Shown: in pieces, positions 46,806-55,712 of the stretch
Position numbering within the stretch: the first letter of the stretch is position 1
Layout of the letters: each line of letters starts with the position of its first letter
From: GCA-003244245 sp050700115
GTDB taxonomy: Bacteria > Actinomycetota > Actinomycetes > Mycobacteriales > Pseudonocardiaceae
Length of the DNA stretch: 64,000 bases
Direction of reading: 5' to 3'
Assembly (NCBI GenBank): GCA_050700115.1
Contig: JBOHGG010000009.1
Location: 1-64,000, forward strand
Made by a program: the position numbers and the translations under genes
Notes under the pieces: generated by a model
What the model was told of the DNA's origin: nothing
The model's input: only the letters and a program-made list of their open reading frames with translations
The model's database searches: none

Positions 46806-46811
46806 GGCCGT

Positions 46812-46817
46812 AGCCTA
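46812..46817 (-). promoter_or_regulatory. Candidate -10 (TAGGCT) for a leaderless 2H phosphoesterase transcript
   Basis: On the minus strand TAGGCT fits the TANNNT actinobacterial -10 and lies six bases before the ATG at 46805, the spacing expected when transcription starts at the A of the start codon. No ribosome-binding site is present. Confidence 0.45.
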
Positions 46818-47239
46818 GCCGGTGCAGCACCGCCAGGAACACGACGCCCCGCGGCGTCACTCCTCGTTGTCTCTGTATTTACTGAACCTGTGTTCATGAC
46901 GCGCTCGGCGTCGTCGTCGTGGGAGGGCTGTTCCCAACGATGTTGTTGCGCCATTAGATTTAAGGGAGTGCCGCCGATCGTCGGATCATCCCCGTACTCT
47001 CAGCGTGCCGAATGACTGGACCGTCCACTGATACAGGTGGACAGCCCATTAATCACCCGAGCGGGCCAGGCCGTGTCCCACAGCAACCTGCTGCTGGCGG
47101 GTAAGGCCCGTGAACTCGACGCCAGGGCCGTTTCGCCGTTCTGGGACGTCGCTGGTGTCGTGTTCACGGCGGTGACGTCCTTGGTGACGCCGGCGCCGAG
47201 CAGCCCCCGCGACAGGTTCCGCCGTAGCATTGAGTTCTC
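46818..47239. other. Gene-free 422-base spacer before the ABC-F gene
   Basis: No supported gene. An AT-richer patch at ~46865-46892 could be the ABC-F promoter. A short frame from ATG 46897 encodes CSQRCCC with three consecutive Cys codons, but its stop is 225 bases before the ABC-F start, so a leader-peptide role is doubtful. Confidence 0.4.
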
Positions 47240-48874
47240 ATGAGCACCACACTCATCGCCAAGCAGCTGTCTGCGGGGCATGGCGATCAGCTTCTGTTCG
47301 CTGGGCTGGACCTCGTCGTGGCGCCGGGCGACGTCATCGGGTTGGTCGGTCCCAACGGCGCCGGCAAGTCGACGTTGCTACGTATCCTCGCGGGTCTGGA
47401 GCGCCCCGAGCATGGCGCCACGCAGCTCCATCCGCCGACGGCAACTGTCGGTTACCTGCCGCAGGAGCCGCAACGCCGCCTGGGCGAGACGGTGCGCGCC
47501 TTCCTGGCCCGGCGTACCGGTGTCGCGGCGGCGCAACACGATTTGGACCGTTCCGCGGAGCAGTTGGCCGCGGGTACCCCCGGAGCGGACGACGGGTACG
47601 CCACAGCCCTGGACCAGTGGTTGAACCTGGGTGGCGCGGATCTGGAGGAGCGGGCCGAGCAGATCGCCGCGGACCTCGGGTTGGCGGTGGACCTCGACCA
47701 GCCGATGACCGCGCTCTCCGGCGGGCAGGCCGCCCGGGCTGGGATGGCATCGCTGCTGCTCAGCCGATACGACATCTTCCTGCTCGACGAGCCGACCAAC
47801 GACCTCGACCTCGACGGCCTGCGGAGGTTAGAGGAGTTCGTCGCTGGCCTGCGCGCGGGCACGGTCCTGGTCAGCCATGACCGGGAGTTCCTGACCCGGT
47901 TGGTCCACCGGGTGGTCGAGCTGGACCTCGCGCAGCACCAGGTACGCCACTACGGCGGCGGGTACGCCGGGTACCTGGAGGAGCGCGAGGTGATCCGCCG
48001 GCATGCTCGGGCGGACTTCGAGGAGTACGCCGAAACCCGCTCGGCGCTACAGGCGCGGGCGCGGGTCCAGCGGGCCTGGGCTGACAAGGGCGTGAAGAAC
48101 GCTCGGCGCAAGGCCAGCGACAACGACAAGTTCATCCGTGCCGCGCGTGTCGAGTCGGGCGAGAAGCAGGCCGCCAAGGCGCGCCAGACCGATCGGCTGA
48201 TCGAGCGTCTGGAGGTGGTCGAGGAGCCGCGCAAGGAGTGGGAACTGCGCATGGAGATCACCGCCGCGCCGCGCGCCGGGGCGGTGGTGGCGGTGTTGCG
48301 CGGTGCGGTGGCACGTCGCGGCGCCTTCACGCTCGGCCCGGTCGACCTGCAGATCGACTGGGCGGACCGGGTGGCCATCACCGGGGCCAACGGCTCGGGC
48401 AAGTCGACTCTGCTGGGCGCGCTGCTCGGTCGGTTGCCGCTGGATGAGGGCAGCGCCTGGCTGGGGCCCAGCGTGGTCGTCGGCGAGATCGACCAGGCCC
48501 GTGGCCTGTTCCTCGGTGCGCAGCCGCTGCTCGACGCGTTCGGCGCCGCGTCGGGCCTGTTGCCGGCCGACGTGCGTACCCTGCTGGCGAAGTTCGGGCT
48601 GCGCGCCGGGCACGTCCTGAGGCGCGCGGCAACCCTTTCTCCCGGCGAACGCACTCGAGCCGCGCTCGCCCTACTGCAGGCGCGCGGAGTGAACCTGCTG
48701 GTCCTGGACGAGCCGACCAACCACCTCGATCTGCCTGCCATTGAGCAGCTCGAGTCGGCGCTCACGACATACCCGGGCACGTTGCTGCTGGTCACGCACG
48801 ACCGTCGGATGCTCGAAGCGGTACCGACGAACCGGCACATCGACGTCGACCGCGGACGAATCACCGATCGCTGA
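47240..48874 (+). CDS. ABC-F ATPase (ribosome-acting, antibiotic-resistance or translation-factor type)
   Basis: 544 residues, two ABC cassettes in one chain with no membrane domain. Walker A GPNGAGKST and GANGSGKST; signatures LSGGQAARAG and LSPGERTRAA; Walker B IFLLDEPTND and LLVLDEPTNH. The interdomain linker (~residues 240-330, DFEEYAETRSALQARARVQRAW) is the long helical arm that reaches into the ribosomal E/P site in ABC-F proteins. ATG at 47240. Followed convergently by a histidyl-tRNA synthetase gene. Confidence 0.92.
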   Translation: MSTTLIAKQLSAGHGDQLLFAGLDLVVAPGDVIGLVGPNGAGKSTLLRILAGLERPEHGATQLHPPTATVGYLPQEPQRRLGETVRAFLARRTGVAAAQHDLDRSAEQLAAGTPGADDGYATALDQWLNLGGADLEERAEQIAADLGLAVDLDQPMTALSGGQAARAGMASLLLSRYDIFLLDEPTNDLDLDGLRRLEEFVAGLRAGTVLVSHDREFLTRLVHRVVELDLAQHQVRHYGGGYAGYLEEREVIRRHARADFEEYAETRSALQARARVQRAWADKGVKNARRKASDNDKFIRAARVESGEKQAAKARQTDRLIERLEVVEEPRKEWELRMEITAAPRAGAVVAVLRGAVARRGAFTLGPVDLQIDWADRVAITGANGSGKSTLLGALLGRLPLDEGSAWLGPSVVVGEIDQARGLFLGAQPLLDAFGAASGLLPADVRTLLAKFGLRAGHVLRRAATLSPGERTRAALALLQARGVNLLVLDEPTNHLDLPAIEQLESALTTYPGTLLLVTHDRRMLEAVPTNRHIDVDRGRITDR

Positions 48875-48897
48875 GCATTCGCGGCGTCTCAGCTGGC

Positions 48898-50217
48898 TCA
48901 GGGGCACTGCCAGGTTGCGGGGTCGGCCTCGCTTTGGGCACCGGAGGACATGTCCTTGACCTCGTGGGGCCCGCCGTCGTCAAACGGCGGAAACCACACG
49001 AAGGGGATGCCCTTGCGGGAGGCGTAGCGGATCTGTTTGGCCAGCTTGTCGGTTTGGTGGTACAGCTCGGTATTGAGTCCGCGAGCCCGCAGCTGGGCGG
49101 CGGTGGCTGCCGCGTGGGCACGCCGCTGGTCGCTGGGAATCACCACAAGGACATCGCTGGGACCGCTGGGGCCGGTCTGCAGGAGCCCTTCGGTGACGAG
49201 CTTGGCGAAGATTCGAGTCAGGCCGATGGACAGCCCGATGCCCGGCAGGCGGCGCCGGATGAAGGACCCCGCCAGGTCCTCATACCGGCCGCCGGAGCAG
49301 ATGCTGCCGTAGTCCGGCCAATCGGCGAATTTTCCCTCGTACACCGTGCCGGTGTAGTAGTCCAGACCCCGGGCGATGGACAGGTCGGCCACCACGCTGC
49401 TGGTCGGCAGGTCCGACAGCGAGTCCAGCACGAACGCCAACTCATCGAGGCCTTCGGTGAGCAGATCGGATTTGGACCCGAGTCTGATGATGTCGTCGAT
49501 CACCGACGTGTCAGTGCCGCGGATCTGTGCCAAGTCCAGGCATGCGGTGACCTGCTCGGGCGTGAGGCGCAGCTCGGAGGCGAGCAGTGTGCCCACGCCT
49601 CCTGCGCCGATCTTGTCGATTTTGTCTGCGATGCGAATGACGCCGAGGGCGTCGGAGATACCCAGGCCCTGATAGAAGCCCTGGAGAACCTTACGGTTGT
49701 TGATGTTGAGTGACCACGCGGGCAGGGCGAGGTCGGTCAGGATCTCGTGGATGATCCGCGGGAGCTCAGCGTCGAAGTGCAACGGTACCTGGTCGACATT
49801 GATGACGTCGATGTCGCACTGGGTGAACTCACGGTAGCGGCCTTCCTGGGGGCGCTCACCGCGCCATACGCGCTGGATCTGGTAGCGCTTGAAGGGGAAG
49901 ACCAGATCGTTGAAGTGCTGGGCGACGTAGCGCGCGAAGGGCACGGTGAGGTCGAAGTGCAACCCGAAGCGGGCGTCATTGTCGTCGTTGGGCTCGGCTT
50001 GCAACCGGCGCAGCGTGTAGACCTCCTGGGAGGTCTCTCCCTTGGCCACCAGGACTTCGAGTGCCTCGACCGACGGGGTCTCGATCGAGCAGAACCCGTA
50101 GCTTTCGAAGATCTGGCGGATTCGATCGAGCCACTGCAGCTCGAGGCGCCTGACCTCGGGCAACCACTCGGGGAAGCCACTGAGGGGGGCAGGTCGGACG
50201 AGCTGCTGGTCGCTCAT
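48898..50217 (-). CDS. hisS: Histidyl-tRNA synthetase, non-canonical actinobacterial type
   Basis: 439 residues. Class II motifs: motif 2 VWRGERPQEGRYREFTQCDID, histidine-binding ARGLDYYTGTVYE, SGGRYEDL, and a C-terminal anticodon-binding domain (DVLVVIPSDQRRAHAAATAAQLRARGLNTELY). The N-terminus GFPEWLPEVRRLELQWLDRIRQIFESYGF differs from the standard actinobacterial HisS (APKGTYDLLPP type), so this may be a second copy. Charges tRNA-His. Convergent with ABC-F. Confidence 0.88.
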   Translation of the reverse strand: MSDQQLVRPAPLSGFPEWLPEVRRLELQWLDRIRQIFESYGFCSIETPSVEALEVLVAKGETSQEVYTLRRLQAEPNDDNDARFGLHFDLTVPFARYVAQHFNDLVFPFKRYQIQRVWRGERPQEGRYREFTQCDIDVINVDQVPLHFDAELPRIIHEILTDLALPAWSLNINNRKVLQGFYQGLGISDALGVIRIADKIDKIGAGGVGTLLASELRLTPEQVTACLDLAQIRGTDTSVIDDIIRLGSKSDLLTEGLDELAFVLDSLSDLPTSSVVADLSIARGLDYYTGTVYEGKFADWPDYGSICSGGRYEDLAGSFIRRRLPGIGLSIGLTRIFAKLVTEGLLQTGPSGPSDVLVVIPSDQRRAHAAATAAQLRARGLNTELYHQTDKLAKQIRYASRKGIPFVWFPPFDDGGPHEVKDMSSGAQSEADPATWQCP

Positions 50218-50292
50218 CGGCGGGGCTGTCTCCTCAGCATGTGAACGAGAACTGGGCCTGCACAGAGTATCGGCCAGCGGTTTCGATGCACG

Positions 50293-50808
50293 TCAACGCC
50301 GGCGAAGGCGAGGATCTCGGCGGATGGCCACGTCCCCGGCGGTGAGGCGTAGCTGCAGCGCCGTGCATTGCCATCGTCGGCCCCCCTCGTCGGTGTGCTC
50401 CTCGAAGCGGGCGGCCAGCGCGCGAACTCCGGTGTTCAGCGTCACCAGTGCAACCGCCTCCAGTGCCCCGTCAGCCTGCTGCCGGGCGAACACCTTGCGC
50501 ACCCGCGGCTCCAGATGTCCAGTCACCGCCTTCAGCGTGGCGAGGTAGGTCAGCAGGTGAGGATTCAGGACCGCGGACAGCTGCCGTGCCGGCCGCCGAC
50601 CGTCAAGGATCTCCACTACGGCTCGCAGCACCCGTTCAGCCAGGATGGACGCTGCGGGGTTCGCGGCCGGCAGGGTCACGGTCGGCTGGGGCGTGGCCGG
50701 CGCCGGCTGGGGTGTGGCTGGTGGCGGGGGTGGCAGGAAGTCCACCAACCGGTGCAGCACCGGCCGGTGCGATAGATGCGGACGTGGTTCGGCGATGCTG
50801 GTGGTCAA
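50293..50808 (-). CDS. Rv3235-family protein
   Basis: 171 residues: Pro/Ala-rich N-terminus, then ILAERVLRAVVEILDGRRPARQLSAVLNPHLLTYLATLKAV and a closing WQCTALQLRL. This matches the conserved actinobacterial Rv3235 family found downstream of secA1. Function unknown. Its presence re-establishes core gene order after the 36.4-50.2 kb insertion. ATG at 50808. Confidence 0.85.
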   Translation of the reverse strand: MTTSIAEPRPHLSHRPVLHRLVDFLPPPPPATPQPAPATPQPTVTLPAANPAASILAERVLRAVVEILDGRRPARQLSAVLNPHLLTYLATLKAVTGHLEPRVRKVFARQQADGALEAVALVTLNTGVRALAARFEEHTDEGGRRWQCTALQLRLTAGDVAIRRDPRLRRR

Positions 50809-51033
50809 CGAACCCTCCTCGGCTGCAGACCACGCGGGTGCGCGCGGTCGATCGACGGCGGGGCCGAAGACGCCGTGGGGCGGTCCGCAGCGGTGGCGCT
50901 GGGGCCGTGGGCACCGGATCGGAGGAGGGGCAACGATCCGGTGTAGGCGAGTATGCGAGATCTGGACCGGTGTTGTCCTGGCTTTCGCAATATTGGGTGC
51001 GGCCTGTGGACAACCGGCTACGTCGAGAACCGG

Positions 51034-51909
51034 CTATGGCGAGATTCGACGCCGGGTCCACTCGAAGCACACCACCGCGGCCGCGCTGGCGACGTTGAGT
51101 GACTCGACACCCCCGGCCATTGGGATGCCGACCCAGCCGGTGAGTTGCGCAGCCACGGCCGGGGAGACTCCCGAGGTCTCGTTGCCCAGCACGTAGGCCA
51201 CCCTGGGTGGTGGTGGATCGTGAAACAGCGAGGTGGCGCCCGGTGCCGATCCGGACAGGCCGAGCACCGCGAACCCGGCGGCGCGCAACGCGGCGCAGGC
51301 CCGTTCCGCGGTGGCCGTCCGCAGCACCGGGGCATGGAAGGCCACTCCAGCCGATGCCTTGATCACCAGTGGATCGATCGCGGGCACTCCCCGGCGGGGC
51401 AGCACCACGCCGCCGAGTCCGGCGGCGGTCGCGGTGCGCAGGATCATGCCCACGTTGGCCGGATTGGTGATCCCGTCGAGCACGAGCACCGCCGTCGGGC
51501 TGCGCAGTGTCGTCAGCGCGCCGTCCAGGGGGCGCATCCGGGGCGCCACCACGTCGGCCAGCACGCCCTGGTCGTGCCGGCCGTTGCCGGCGAGCACCTT
51601 CACCCAGTGTGCCGACACCCGCCGCACCGGCACCTGCCTGCCGGCCGCTGCGTCGAGGATCTCCTGCATGGTGTCGCCGCGGGCATGCTCGGCGACGATC
51701 ACCTTGTCGATGATCAGGGCCGGGTCGATGAGCGCCTCCAGCACCGGTTTGCGGCCGTAGACGGTGATGAAGACGTCCCGCGGGCTGACGGCCTGCTGGA
51801 CCGGGGGCTGATCGTCGGGCACGGGCTCATCGGGCAGGGGCTCATCGGGCGGGGGCACGTAGCCAGGATGGCAGGTTCGGATGTGGCCGGACGGCATGTC
51901 AGGATGCAC
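51034..51909 (-). CDS. SpoU/TrmH-family RNA 2'-O-methyltransferase
   Basis: 291 residues. An N-terminal L30e-like substrate-binding domain (YGRKPVLEALIDPALIIDKVIVAE) precedes a SPOUT domain with motif 1 NPANVGMILRTA, motif 2 LGNETSGVS and motif 3 IPMAGGVESLNVASAAAVV. Uses S-adenosylmethionine to methylate a ribose in rRNA or tRNA. The first ~40 residues are a DEPLPDEPVPD repeat and poorly conserved, so the GTG at 51858 is an alternative start. Confidence 0.88.
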   Translation of the reverse strand: MHPDMPSGHIRTCHPGYVPPPDEPLPDEPVPDDQPPVQQAVSPRDVFITVYGRKPVLEALIDPALIIDKVIVAEHARGDTMQEILDAAAGRQVPVRRVSAHWVKVLAGNGRHDQGVLADVVAPRMRPLDGALTTLRSPTAVLVLDGITNPANVGMILRTATAAGLGGVVLPRRGVPAIDPLVIKASAGVAFHAPVLRTATAERACAALRAAGFAVLGLSGSAPGATSLFHDPPPPRVAYVLGNETSGVSPAVAAQLTGWVGIPMAGGVESLNVASAAAVVCFEWTRRRISP

Positions 51910-52056
51910 CGCATGGCGGACCGTCTATCGGCGTTGGACGCCTCCTTTCTGTACGCCGAGGCTCTCACCACACCGATGCACGTCGGCGCGGTGTCGCTGG
52001 AGAGGCTGGCTGCGCTGATCGGGGAGTCGCCCGGCGAGGCGGTGTCCAGACGATGA
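51904..52056 (+). pseudogene. N-terminal remnant of a wax ester synthase/diacylglycerol acyltransferase
   Basis: The frame reads MADRLSALDASFLYAEALTTPMHVGAVS, the conserved opening of WS/DGAT enzymes. It then jumps to LERLAALIGE, a segment normally some residues later, and stops. The catalytic HHxxxDG region is absent. A decayed, internally deleted fragment. Confidence 0.7.
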
Positions 52057-52556
52057 GGGTCTACATTCCCGCCACGCTCACGATGCTGCGAGCGCTGGTC
52101 GACTCCGGGGAGTTGGTCCCGGTCTCGGGCACCGCCTTCGCGCTCACCCCGATGCTTCGTGAGTCCTACGCCGCTGGGGACACCGAGGAGCTGGAGTACG
52201 CGGCGATGAACGAGGCGGCGCGGGCGTCGCTGCGGCTGCTGGCCGCCGAGCTGGACGGTGATTCGGGGGTCCTGCCTCGCCGCGTCGTGGTGGCCGCCGA
52301 CGTCGACGGGGTGCGGTTGCGCCCTGATCTCGACGACGCCGTCGTCACGGTTGCGGGGCCGGTGCCGAGCTTGGCGGTCGCCGCCGTGCACGTCGACGTG
52401 GCTGAGGCGGAGGATGCGGTGCGCAGTGCGGCGGCGGTGGTGGACGCCGCCGATCTTGGTGACCCGGACGCCGAGTTCGCCCTCGGCGAAGCGGAGGACC
52501 ACGAGATGGCCTGGTATGCCACCCAGGAGGTCCCCTTCCTGCTCGAACTCCTCTGA
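52053..52556 (+). CDS. DUF6912-family protein
   Basis: 167 residues: MRVYIPATLTMLRALVDSGEL ... FALTPMLRESYAAGDTEELEYAAMNEAARASLRLLAAEL is the DUF6912 signature of Actinobacteria. Acidic protein, no catalytic motif seen, function unknown. Its ATG overlaps the stop of the WS/DGAT remnant. Confidence 0.82.
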   Translation: MRVYIPATLTMLRALVDSGELVPVSGTAFALTPMLRESYAAGDTEELEYAAMNEAARASLRLLAAELDGDSGVLPRRVVVAADVDGVRLRPDLDDAVVTVAGPVPSLAVAAVHVDVAEAEDAVRSAAAVVDAADLGDPDAEFALGEAEDHEMAWYATQEVPFLLELL

Positions 52557-52569
52557 CCCGCCCACTCCC

Positions 52570-52722
52570 CGGCGTGTCGTGCTCCTGTGCCCGGTGTGTC
52601 AGGCTCCTGTGCACGGTGTGTTGCGTTCCGATACCCGGCGAGCACTGGGCGGAAGAGCCCGACACACCGGGCACAGGAGCACGACACACTGTGCACAGGA
52701 GCCTGACACGCCGGGCACAGGG
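52570..52722. repeat. Inverted array of 22-nt repeats upstream of pruA
   Basis: Forward units at 52570-52591 and 52592-52613 plus a partial third. Reverse units at 52670-52691 and 52692-52713 plus half units. Consensus CGGYGTGTC-x-GGCTCC-TGTGC(A/C). Arms can fold into a long stem with a ~45-base loop. The pruA ribosome-binding site begins right after. Same family as at 26.4-26.7 kb. Confidence 0.8.
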
Positions 52723-52740
52723 GAGATCAGGGAGGTCCTG

Positions 52741-54369
52741 ATGGACGCGATCACGTCCACACCGGCCCCGCGCAACGAACCGGTCCGGGGTTACGCGCCG
52801 GGGACTCCGGAGCGTGAGTCGCTGACCCGCACGCTCGCTGAGCTGGCCGCTCAGCGGGCCGAGCTGACCATGACCATCGGCGGGGTGGCGCGGATGGCCG
52901 GCGGGGAGCCCTTCGACGTGGTCGCCCCGCACCGGCACACCCACGTGCTGGGTGCCAGCGCGCAGGCCACCGCCGCCGACGTCACCGCCGCCGTCCGCGC
53001 TGCGATGCGGGCCGCACCGGCCTGGCGCGAGCTGCCCTTCGATGAGCGTGCCGCGGTTCTGCTGCGCGCCGCGGACCTCGCAGCCGGCCCGTGGCGCGAC
53101 ACGCTCAACGCCGCCACCATGCTCGGGCAGTCGAAGTCGGTGCAGCAGGCCGAGATCGACGCGGCCTGCGAGCTGATCGACTTCTGGCGTTTCAACGTGC
53201 ACTACGCCCGGCGGATCCTGGCCGAGCAGCCGAACTCGGCGCCCGGTGAGTGGAACCGCATGGAGTACCGCCCGTTGGAGGGCTTCGTCGTCGCGATCAC
53301 CCCGTTCAACTTCACCGCGATCGCCGGGAACCTGCCCACCGCGCCCGCGCTGATGGGCAACACCGTGGTGTGGAAGCCCACCCTCACCCAGCAGCTCGCC
53401 GCGCATTACACGATGCGGTTGCTGGAGGCCGCTGGGTTGCCGCCTGGGGTGATCAACCTGGTCACCGGACACGGAGCGCCGGTCAGCGCGGTGGCCCTGG
53501 CGGATTCCGACTTCGCCGGGCTGCACTTCACCGGGTCCACGAAGACATTCAAGAAGCTGTGGGTCACCATCGCCGACCACCTCGACGGCTACCGCAGCTA
53601 CCCGCGCATCGTGGGGGAGACCGGCGGTAAGAACTCCGTGGTGGTGCACCCCTCGGCCGACCCGGCAGCGGTGACGACGGCGCTGGTGCGCGGGGCGTTC
53701 GAGTACCAGGGCCAGAAGTGCTCCGCGGCCTCCCGGGCGTATGTCGCCCAGTCGCTGTGGGACGGCGGCTTGCGAGAACAGCTTGCCGACACGACGCGGA
53801 CGATCAGCTATGGCGACATCGCTGACATGTCGAACTTCGGTGGCGCGGTGATCGACGCCCGGGCCTTCGCCAAGCACCGTGACCTCCTTGCGCGGGTCGC
53901 CACCGACCCGTCGATCGAGGTCCTCGCCGGCGGTGGCTGTGACGACTCGCAGGGGTGGTTCGTGCAGCCCACGGTGCTGGTCGGTGGTGACCCCAAGCAC
54001 GATGTGTTCGCGACGGAGTACTTCGGGCCGATCCTCGCGGTGCACGTCTACCCCGACGACGACTACGCCGCCATCCTCGACGTCATCGACTCCACCAGCC
54101 CGTACGCGCTGACCGGCGCGGTGTTCGCCACCGACCGGGCCGCGGTGGCGCAGGCGCAGGCGTCGCTGCGGTTCGCGGCGGGCAACTTCTATGTCAACGA
54201 CAAGCCCACCGGGTCGATCGTGAGCCGCCAGCCGTTCGGTGGGGCCCGGGCCTCGGGTACCAACGACAAGGCGGGCTCACTGATCAACCTGCTGCGGTGG
54301 ACCAGCCCGCGGGCGATCAAGGAGACCTTCGACCCGCCGACCGATCACACCTACCCCCACATGAGCTAA
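52741..54369 (+). CDS. pruA: L-glutamate gamma-semialdehyde (1-pyrroline-5-carboxylate) dehydrogenase
   Basis: 542 residues of the aldehyde dehydrogenase superfamily. Catalytic Cys in GQKCSAASR, general-base Glu in IVGETGGKNS, NAD-binding FTGSTKTF, and PFNFTAIAGNLPTAPALMGNTVVWKP typical of P5C dehydrogenases. Oxidises glutamate semialdehyde to glutamate in proline and arginine catabolism. ATG at 52741 follows GGGAGGT. No proline dehydrogenase gene is adjacent. Confidence 0.94.
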   Translation: MDAITSTPAPRNEPVRGYAPGTPERESLTRTLAELAAQRAELTMTIGGVARMAGGEPFDVVAPHRHTHVLGASAQATAADVTAAVRAAMRAAPAWRELPFDERAAVLLRAADLAAGPWRDTLNAATMLGQSKSVQQAEIDAACELIDFWRFNVHYARRILAEQPNSAPGEWNRMEYRPLEGFVVAITPFNFTAIAGNLPTAPALMGNTVVWKPTLTQQLAAHYTMRLLEAAGLPPGVINLVTGHGAPVSAVALADSDFAGLHFTGSTKTFKKLWVTIADHLDGYRSYPRIVGETGGKNSVVVHPSADPAAVTTALVRGAFEYQGQKCSAASRAYVAQSLWDGGLREQLADTTRTISYGDIADMSNFGGAVIDARAFAKHRDLLARVATDPSIEVLAGGGCDDSQGWFVQPTVLVGGDPKHDVFATEYFGPILAVHVYPDDDYAAILDVIDSTSPYALTGAVFATDRAAVAQAQASLRFAAGNFYVNDKPTGSIVSRQPFGGARASGTNDKAGSLINLLRWTSPRAIKETFDPPTDHTYPHMS

Positions 54370-54477
54370 AGAGGCGAGCCTGCCGAGCCGGGGGTCACCT
54401 TGATCGGTAATGCGGTGAATCTGACTGCGAGGGGCTCGCCACTGTCCTGACAAGGTGAGGGCGGCAGACCTGGTTAC

Positions 54478-54521
54478 GCACTCACGGTTAACAGCGTTCC
54501 AACGCTGTTAAGCACTCACGG
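54478..54521. promoter_or_regulatory. 24-bp dyad flanked by 10-bp direct repeats upstream of the sulfotransferase gene
   Basis: TTAACAGCGTT (54488-54498), CC, AACGCTGTTAA (54501-54511) is a perfect 11-bp-arm palindrome. It is bracketed by GCACTCACGG at 54478-54487 and 54512-54521. It lies 52 bases before the start codon. A strong candidate operator, in the style of TetR-family sites. Confidence 0.65.
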
Positions 54522-54572
54522 GTCCGCTACCCTCCCCCGACCGGGAAGGATAGTGGATCATGGAGCCACGAG

Positions 54573-55712
54573 ATGACCGGATCGGCAGCGTCGCGAGTGT
54601 TCCTGCATGTGGGCACCCCCAAGACGGGCACCACCTACCTGCAAGGCGTGATGTGGCGCAACAGGCGAGAGCTCCGTCGCCGCGGGGTGCACTATCCCGG
54701 TTACCGGCCTGAGGCGCACTTCCTCGCCGCGATGGACCTGCAGGGTGCCACGGCCGAGGAGATCGGCGACCCGGACCTGCCCTTGGCCTGGGATCGGTTG
54801 GTCGGTCAGGTCGAGGCAGCGCGGGGCACCGTGGTGGTCTCCCACGAGCTGTTCAGCCCGATGGAGCCCGACCGGATCGAGCGAGCGCTCGACGCTCTCG
54901 GTGGTCATGAGCTGCACGTCGTCTGCACAACGCGCGATCTGGGCCGGCAGCTGTTCGCGGTCTGGCAGGAGGATCTGAAGAACCGGCACACACTGTCCTT
55001 CACTGAGTTCCTCAACGCGGTGCGCGACCCCACGAAGGGGCACTGGCTCGGCAGGCTGTTCTGGCGCATGCAGGACGTGCCGGACGTGCTGTACCGCTGG
55101 GCGAGCAGGCTGCCGCCGCAGCGGGTGCACGTCGTCACCGTCGGGCCCCCGGGCTCGGCACCCGAACAGCTGTGGCAGCGCTTCGCCACGGTGCTCGGGG
55201 TGGGGCTCAACGGCCTGGACGCCAGCCCCACCGAACCCAACTCCTCGCTTGGCCTGGCCGAGGCCCAACTCCTGCGCCGGCTCAACCTCGCGCTCCCACC
55301 GGACCTGCCGTGGGGGCTGTACGAGCACGCTGTGCGCAAGCACCTGGTCGAGGTGCTGGCCGGCCGTCCCAGCGGTGCCCGGCGCTTCACCGTGCCGCCC
55401 GACCAGCTGCCCTGGGTAACCGAGCGGGCCACGCAGATGATGTCCGAGCTGGCTGACGCCGGCTACCGGGTCGTGGGCGACCTCGACGATCTGATCCCCA
55501 CCGCCTCGACACCGCAACCGGGCCCGGACGAGGTGACCGATGCCGCAGTGCTCGACGCCGCTGTGGCCGTGGCCTGCACCCTGGTGCAGAGCTACGGTGT
55601 CTACGAGCAGCGCACCAGGTCGCTGCGGCAGCGGATCAGCGAGCTCGGCGCTCGCCACGCCGCAGTGAATCGGGCGCTGGCCGTCTACCGCTCAGTGCGC
55701 TACTCCCGCTAG
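54573..55712 (+). CDS. Sulfotransferase-like protein
   Basis: 379 residues. The PAPS 5'-phosphosulfate loop VGTPKTGTTYLQ is near the start and the 3'-phosphate region is plausibly VVCTTRDLGRQLFAVWQEDL. The C-terminal ~100 residues (ISELGARHAAVNRALAVYRSVR) are helical. Would transfer sulfate from PAPS to an unknown acceptor, such as a glycolipid or surface glycan. ATG at 54573. The end overlaps the rsgA stop by four bases (convergent). Confidence 0.85.
   Translation: MTGSAASRVFLHVGTPKTGTTYLQGVMWRNRRELRRRGVHYPGYRPEAHFLAAMDLQGATAEEIGDPDLPLAWDRLVGQVEAARGTVVVSHELFSPMEPDRIERALDALGGHELHVVCTTRDLGRQLFAVWQEDLKNRHTLSFTEFLNAVRDPTKGHWLGRLFWRMQDVPDVLYRWASRLPPQRVHVVTVGPPGSAPEQLWQRFATVLGVGLNGLDASPTEPNSSLGLAEAQLLRRLNLALPPDLPWGLYEHAVRKHLVEVLAGRPSGARRFTVPPDQLPWVTERATQMMSELADAGYRVVGDLDDLIPTASTPQPGPDEVTDAAVLDAAVAVACTLVQSYGVYEQRTRSLRQRISELGARHAAVNRALAVYRSVRYSR

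Noticed and set aside
46897..47015. Short frame with three consecutive Cys codons before the ABC-F gene (possible Cys-sensing leader)
   Set aside because: No ribosome-binding site or terminator/antiterminator pair seen, and it ends 225 bases before the ABC-F start.
52570..52722. CRISPR array
   Set aside because: Units are contiguous 22-nt repeats without unique spacers and occur in both orientations; no cas genes in the window.
52345..54045. 566-residue minus-strand frame antisense to pruA
   Set aside because: Arg/Gly/His-rich composition typical of a high-GC antisense frame; pruA on the other strand has full ALDH motifs.
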